From Adiantum capillus-veneris (lineage: Eukaryota; Streptophyta; Polypodiopsida; Polypodiales; Pteridaceae), in NCBI GenBank assembly GCA_014529385.2, contig CM043960.1:30106396-30170395 (forward strand): a stretch of 64,000 nt of DNA, read 5' to 3'. The position numbers were made by a program, and so were the translations under genes. This document shows, one piece after another, positions 58,337 to 64,000 of this stretch (within the stretch, counting starts at the first letter, position 1; every line of letters starts with the position of its first letter). The notes below the pieces were generated by a model, which did no database searches, was not told where the DNA came from, and saw nothing but the letters and a program-made list of their open reading frames with translations.

Positions 58337-59060
58337 TTTTTTTTTTTTTTTTTTGCGCAGCTTTGTAATTTTTTTATAAATTTTGCAAAATTCACAATTG
58401 TGAGTGATTGTATTAGAATGTCACCAAGAAATATACAAATCAGCCCCAAGCTCACGCCGAGCCTTGAGGGATAGATGGTTACATCAGAGCCTAGTTAGAA
58501 GTACCTAGTAATGTACTTTTACCAAAAGCCCACTCCATTATATAGTAAGGCTTAACCGGATGGCGAGGGTCGCCCTAAGACAATCATCCAAGTTTTTCCT
58601 TTTACTTATCACATATATCATCTCCTTACTTTCTTGTACAGTCTCAGAGAAGCTAGCTAGAGAGAGGTCGCCATCAAATACACGACAATTCATGACCTTC
58701 CAGAAGAAATAGTATCTGACAATTTGAGTACATATTAGAAATGCAAGACTTGGAAACTATTTCCCTCCAAGGAACAGCTTCTTCTTGAGAAACCCTATCT
58801 TCCATGTTCTTTGTATCCATTTGCACACCTTCCTCGCCAGGCCTCTAATTACGAGTATTCCATCAAAAGGTGGGCAAGGTCTTCACTAGCCACCACTTTG
58901 CACCCTGAGCAACTATTGGACCCAATACCACTTGCTTGAATCTTGATGCCTATCGGCAAAGTTTCCTTACACCACCTTCCACAAAAATATCTTCATAAAA
59001 TGAGGCCACTGTGGATTCCAAATGTTCTTCATGATTTCAAAACGTCGAGCTTCCGACCAT
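58337..59060 (-). mobile_element. LINE 3' end with poly(A) tail and zf-RVT domain
   Basis: T18 at 58337-58354 is a poly(A) tail on the minus strand. Upstream (minus sense) come the 3' UTR and coding remnants: RYYFFWKVMNCRVFDGD, CANGYKEHGR-type and ETLPIGIKIQASGIGSNSCSG plus CKVV, the Cys-rich zf-RVT domain. The RYYFF...CRVFDG segment matches the + strand LINE at 63,950. 5'-truncated, as usual for LINEs. Confidence 0.75.
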
Positions 59061-59224
59061 TATGTCTTCCACTATTTTTTCAAAGGGGGGAACCAATCAG
59101 CCTCCTGCATTAATGCTTGGTATGAGGTTTAAAGAATTGGCTACTCATGTCCTTGTAGTGTTTTATCACTAGTGCCACCTTTGTGCCCTAGTAGAGTTAA
59201 TCCCTCCTTGGATGGACAAGATCA

Positions 59225-60156
59225 TGTTGGTTTGTTAACTGAGTCGACGTCAGTAAGCTGTTAAAGGCCCGAGCCTTATGGATGCACATTGAAGATCAAC
59301 AGGAAGAAGCAGTAGAGATTGGCGTTACACGTTTTCCACATTTTTCCAAAATGGTCATGCATTGTAAATTTTTGATTTATTTCAATCCATTGTAATATTT
59401 TAATGTGTTATGGACTCAATGGGAGTTCCAAGTTGTAAAGAACAGGTCAGTTAGTGTGCCTAGGTTGTAGATTCAGTAAGTGGTGGAGCCTTAAAGGCCT
59501 TGGGTGCTCAAACATTGCATATTTTTACCCTAGGTATATAAGGCATTGTGTAAAAGAAATTGGGGTTCTCAAGCTCATTGGTTGAGAGCACTCTTTGGTG
59601 AGAGCTCTTGAGGTGTGTGTGGCTATGGAGTCCTTGAGCTTCTCCTTGCTCATGTGACTTGGTTAACACTAATCAATGCTTAATTCTCTTTTACTAGGCC
59701 TCTCTCATGCTTCTTGTGATTGCCTATGATACTTTGATTAGCTAGATCTTAACTAATTAGTGGTTAATCCCTCTCTAATCTTGTGTGATTGCCCTCTCTT
59801 GCTTGTGTGTGCGTGTAGGTTTGATCGGAGTGTGGTGCTCGATAGATCTATGTGTGTGTACTTGTGATTGTGATTAGTGTGTTGCATGATAGAATTAGTG
59901 TTGTGTGCATCTTGCAATCGTTAGTGTGTGTGATTGGGTTGATTGGAAGTGAAGGGAAGTGGATGTGGAGATGGCCAACCATTGGGCTTAGCTCCTCCAT
60001 AGGCCGAGAAGCTCACCTCATAGAGTCAACCATTTGTGTTGCCATGATTAGCTCACTAATTGTGTGAGTGTTTCCATGCCCTAGCTGGGTAGCTCATCCC
60101 TCCGGATTGATAATTTTGTTGGTCATTAGAGCTATGCAACGATGGGACCCCCAACA
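59225..60156 (+). repeat. Athila-like Ty3/gypsy 5' LTR (932 bp)
   Basis: Begins TGTTGG and ends CCAACA, a perfect terminal inverted repeat, and is followed by a tRNA-Asp-type primer site. A TATA box, TATATAAGG, lies at 59535-59543. There is no second LTR in the window, so this relies on the ends, the TATA box and the primer site together. Confidence 0.65.
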
Positions 60157-60157
60157 T

Positions 60158-60175
60158 TTGGCACCATTGTCGGGG
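60158..60175 (+). promoter_or_regulatory. tRNA-Asp-type primer-binding site
   Basis: TGGCACCATTGTCGGGGA differs from the complement of the plant tRNA-Asp 3' end (TGGCGCCGTTGCCGG) at three positions, all G-to-A or C-to-T. Athila and related elements use this primer. Confidence 0.7.
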
Positions 60176-62017
60176 ACGATGGCCTATGCTAGTGTAATTG
60201 TGGCATAATCGGATGTGTTTCCTCACTAATTTCACTTGTGTGTTTATGGTTTTGTGGATTTTGGATGTGTGTGCATGAAGCAATGTGTTCATTATTCCCT
60301 AATTTGTCACCGTATCTTGCCAATTGTGTGTTTACACACTCTAATTTCACACTAACCCCGTGCTAATTTCACTAATTTTTGCTAACTTACACACTAATTT
60401 GCTACCAAGGATTGGAGCTTTCAACCATTAATCGATCTTCGTTGGAAAGGTAGTCAAGGTGGTATTCTCAAACAATCCCTAGAATTTAAAGATGTGTAGA
60501 GTTGTGCAGAGATTCCACCATGATGCAGTGTAATGTCAATGCCAATGTAATGTTGCTTTGAAATTTTTTGGATTGTTCGTTTTCATGCCGTCATAATGCC
60601 GATTTTTAAAAGATTTGGTGGCGTATGAAATTGATAAGTTCAATTGCTAATTGGTGAATGTGCATTGCTAATTGTGTGTCTAATTGATCTAATTGCATAC
60701 TTGAATGTTCAATTACAAGCGTGTGTGCACTAAAATCAAGTGTTCTAATTGAGTGTGTGTATGCCTAATTTTAGGTGTGTGTGCACTATTTTGCCGTTGA
60801 TTGTGCACCTAAAAATCAATGTTTGCTTAATGATTTTTCAATTGTGATGATTGATTTGTATTGTGATCATGCCCAACTAGAGATTTGTGAAATCACATTG
60901 CAATTTCGACAAGATTAACCCTTGTGTGTGCGCACCTAAAGATTGGTAAAAACTACCAATTTTATTAGTGTATGTATGCCTAAAAAGTGCTTGATGTGCA
61001 TGATTAATTCAATGTTTTGATTGCATATTTGATGTATGTAATGGTCAATTGTTGCGTTTTTGAGCTCAAAACAGGGATTTACACACTCCAAATGCATTGA
61101 ATTTGACCTAATTTTGCCGCTAATTTTATCGCTTTAATTGCCTAGTTTGGATTTTAGTGATCAAATTATTTGGCAATTGAAATGATGTGTTTTTTGTGAT
61201 TTTATTTGGCTGCACTAATCCCCTATGCATGGAGAATATTTTTTGGGTATTTTTCGGATATTTTTTGCAAAATTTTGATAATTTTTGCATTAATATTTGC
61301 TTATTTTCATAAAAGATTTTGCAATCTTTATGAGGTGTTTTGAATGTGTGTTTACGGCTTGATTTCAAGCGCATTTGGACTTTCGTTTGCCAAATTTTGA
61401 GCGTTTTACTATTTTCGGGGATCGGGTGGATGATTTTGTCAAATTTGGCATTTTTGGAAAAAACGGCTATTTTTGGTGTACTTATGTGTGTTGAAAGTGC
61501 TAGATTGTGATTGATGATGATTATTAGAGTTTTTTGGGATTTTTTTGGAAATTTTTGAGATTTTTGGATGATTTTCTATGTTTTCGGGTGATTTTCGGCC
61601 TATAATCTTCTCCCCAGATAGACTGAAAGTGGGTCTGCCACTCTGCTCTTCCTACAAAGTAAATTACCTATCTATCTTTAGCCAAACCCCAATCGGGGTG
61701 ACCCCCATCGCCTAATACCCTAATTTTGGCACTTTGGACGTCCGAAAATAAAAGTAAAATGATTTTGGAGCTTTGGTGCGGACCACGGGACTTTTTGAAC
61801 CTTGCCGTGCGGTCCGGTACGACGTCGACGTTCGTGGCAGGTGATTTCCGATTTTGCAGGCTCGAGGTGGGAACGGCTCCTTGCGGTGATAAGGTTTAAC
61901 TTTGTCAAAAATTTAAAAAAATGAAAAACCCTCCCCCTCCCAAAAGCACGCTTATTAACACTCACTCTCCTTCCCCTCACTCTCTCTCTGATTATTTGCA
62001 ATCTCTCACCTCCCCCC

Positions 62018-62020
<3 letters not shown>

Positions 62021-62076
<56 letters not shown>
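62021..62076. repeat. (CT)n microsatellite
   Basis: About 27 CT units with one interruption. Confidence 0.95.
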
Positions 62077-62276
62077 TGTCTCGTTCCCACGTTACTAGCC
62101 TGTCCCCACGTCAACTCTCTCTAACTATCACACCATCACTCTCTCTCTACCCCATTGGCTGCAGCCCATGCGCTCACTCACACACGCACACACTCCCACT
62201 CCCTCGTACTGCCCGCCAGGCCGCCATGAGTGCTGCCGTCCTTCTCTCTCTACTGCGCGCCAGACCCTTGCCTTGA

Positions 62277-62278
<2 letters not shown>

Positions 62279-62361
<83 letters not shown>
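62279..62361. repeat. (CT)n microsatellite
   Basis: About 41 uninterrupted CT units. Confidence 0.95.
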
Positions 62362-62364
<3 letters not shown>

Positions 62365-62929
62365 GCTGAATTTGCTGCCGCTGTCAAGCCCGCACGTGTG
62401 CACTGCTATCACCCTGCTGTTTAGTGCCACACGACCTCGCATTCAGCGTTGACGTACACACAGTTCAACTCCCCGCCCACGCGAGTTGCCAGCTTGCCAA
62501 GTAAACAGGTAAATTGTTTATTTTATTTTATTTAATTTTGCAATTTTATTTATTTTTGCAACATAGAAACAATAAAAAATCACAAAATAAACAAAGAAAA
62601 AAGGGTTTTAATTTTTTTAAAAAAACATAAAAAATCATAAAAACAATAAAATTTTTCAAAAACTCCAATAAAAAATCAAAAAAGGGTTCTTAAAATTCAC
62701 ATTTTTTTAAAAATAGAACACACAAAAATAAAATATAAAAATGCATAAAAAATAGGAAAAAACATCAAAACACTTAAACAAGTGATAAAGTCACGAGGCC
62801 TACCGTGGTGTGACACCTTATAAAAGTGGATCCCATGTCGTAGTAGATTCAATAAGACCTCAGATAGACAAGAATCGGTGAAAATATTCTTGCGGATGAA
62901 CAATACTAAAGGCTAGACGCCTTGGCAAT

Positions 62930-64000
62930 GGGCAGGTTGGATTCCATGGCAAGACTTCTTGAGCAAGATGGTATTGGAATACATAACCCTTGCATTCATG
63001 CGGAGGCCCAATGTGCTAAGTCTATGGTAGCATTTACGAAGCAAGACCAGGCATGGGCAATCATGATGAAATCCATGATAGACAATGGAAAATTGTGTTC
63101 GAATAGCAGACAATTAGAAAGGGCTAGAGGTACACAACAAGTTGTTTGGCCCTTGGTGGGCTACCCTGAAACTTGATAGCACAACGGGAAAACTAGTTTG
63201 TAAATGTAATAGAGTAACAAAGGTCTTGGAATGGGGGGAATTAACCATGTACTTTCACAACTCTATAACTCACTGATCCCCTTGGCTTTATAAGACGGGT
63301 AGCATGATGTTGAATCCATTATGGAGATAAATATCCAAAAGGTAAATAACAAAGGACTTCGACAACTGGGCCATTTTTGGGATAGCAAAAACAAAACCTT
63401 GGTAGGAACGAATCATTTACACTCCCAATTCCACCTCTACGGGACTAAAAGTCTATGCTTGCTAGTAGAGATTTGGAGCGATTAGAGAGAGGGGGGCTCC
63501 CTCTTGTGAGACTGATTTTGAGTGGAAGGCATGGCAATGGCCCAAGGACAGACATTTATACACACCAGATACTAAGGTTCTGTAAAACACCCTCATGATA
63601 GCGACGAATTGGATTTCCCCCTTGAATAAAAAATGGGGCAAGAAATGGTAGGAATCAAGATGGGTATCAATCACTAAGAACATATGGTGCCCTCTTTTGC
63701 CTCCTAAGATGAAGGTGTTTCTATGGAAGGTGCTTTTGGGGGCCTTACCTATGGGTGTGAAGATTCATGCCAGAGGTATTGGTTCTGATATTCAAGGAGT
63801 ACCAAGCAGTTAGTGGCCTTGCAAGAAAGATTTGCAAATCATTATGGGTGCAAAAGACCTGGAAGATTGGTTTCTTTATGAACGACCTCCTACTGGGTGG
63901 GATGTTTTTCAAGAACCATGTGCTGCTTATCGGCACTCAAGTTGTTAGATTCTATTACTTCAAACGCGTATGGCAGGCAAGGAGCTGTCGAGTGTTTGAG
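62930..64000 (+). mobile_element. LINE ORF2 C-terminal region, continues beyond the window
   Basis: Plus-strand remnants: LDSMARLLEQDGIGIHNPCI and AEAQCAKSMVAF (region after the RT domain), NKGLRQLGHFWDSKNK, then PPKMKVFLWKVLLGALPMGV and KIHARGIGSDI (start of the zf-RVT domain; the paired Cys are lost), and YYFKRVWQARSCRVFE at the window edge. Frames change several times. It belongs to the same family as the two minus-strand fragments near 58 kb. Confidence 0.75.

Larger units (their letters stand above)
60176..62900 (+). other. Long AT-rich leader of the Athila-like element, no gene seen
   Basis: TTTTTGG/ATTTTT-rich sequence to about 61,600, then a GC-richer part (61,600-62,500) with CT tracts, then an A-rich stretch (62,560-62,800). 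Long non-coding leaders with such composition are usual for Athila/Tat elements. Gag was not found; a LINE begins near 62,930. Confidence 0.4.

Noticed and set aside
62470-62530. Exon end with splice donor (ACAG/GTAAAT) after a CT-rich 5' UTR
   Set aside because: Plausible by eye, but no open frame or downstream exon was found. The region fits the Athila-like leader.

Overview
The window looks like nuclear DNA of a land plant with a large, repeat-rich genome. The support is plant-type Ty1/copia and Ty3/gypsy LTR retrotransposons primed by initiator tRNA-Met, plant L1-type LINE remnants, an Athila-like LTR with a tRNA-Asp-type primer site, a glutamate-receptor-like exon, a decayed PPR gene and very long CT/GA/CA/GT microsatellites. 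The PPR wording (a KACG-type helix) recalls PPR proteins common in non-seed plants, so a fern or other spore-bearing plant is possible, but this is only inference. I see no intact single-copy gene, rRNA, tRNA gene, CRISPR or bacterial feature.

Layout. 1-5.7 kb: the LTR end of a minus-strand element, microsatellites, two SINE-like pieces and a PPR pseudogene. 5,743-9,952: a minus-strand Copia element (B) with TSD AAAAT, an open gag and a large internal pol deletion. 10.2-11.8 kb: decayed sequence with an inverted repeat. 11.8-26.3 kb: a 5'-truncated plus-strand Gypsy element (A), split in its RNase H region by a full-length minus-strand Gypsy element (B, 13,675-22,704). 27.0-27.9 kb: the 5' end of another Copia of the B family, running into a 150-bp GA tract.

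28,994-47,391 is a three-level nest: Gypsy C (TSD AAAGA) contains Copia D2 (33,614-43,917, TSD AAGAT), which contains Copia D3 (35,261-40,814, TSD ATTGA). At both inner insertions the host reading frame closes exactly when the insert and one TSD copy are removed. LTR pairs differ by about 2 substitutions in D3 and 7 in D2, which fits the nesting order.

47.4-54.4 kb: LINE remnants, a degenerate ~90-bp repeat array, poly-G and poly-C tracts, a LINE reverse-transcriptase region with a 201-bp duplication, a GLR-like terminal exon and a tRNA-derived SINE. 54,480-57,888: a plus-strand Copia (A) of the B family, cut off in its RT and followed by two minus-strand LINE 3' ends. 59,225-60,156: an Athila-like 5' LTR with its primer site and long AT-rich leader. 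The window closes in another LINE 3' end.

Nothing here forms a coordinated host pathway; the shared biology is retrotransposition. The least expected signal is in the leaders of D2 and D3. Their LTRs are unrelated, yet the leaders share conserved blocks with near-identical spacing, enclosing a different but self-complementary hairpin in each, plus a shared motif just before gag. This looks like a conserved RNA element, possibly for packaging, dimerisation or translation.
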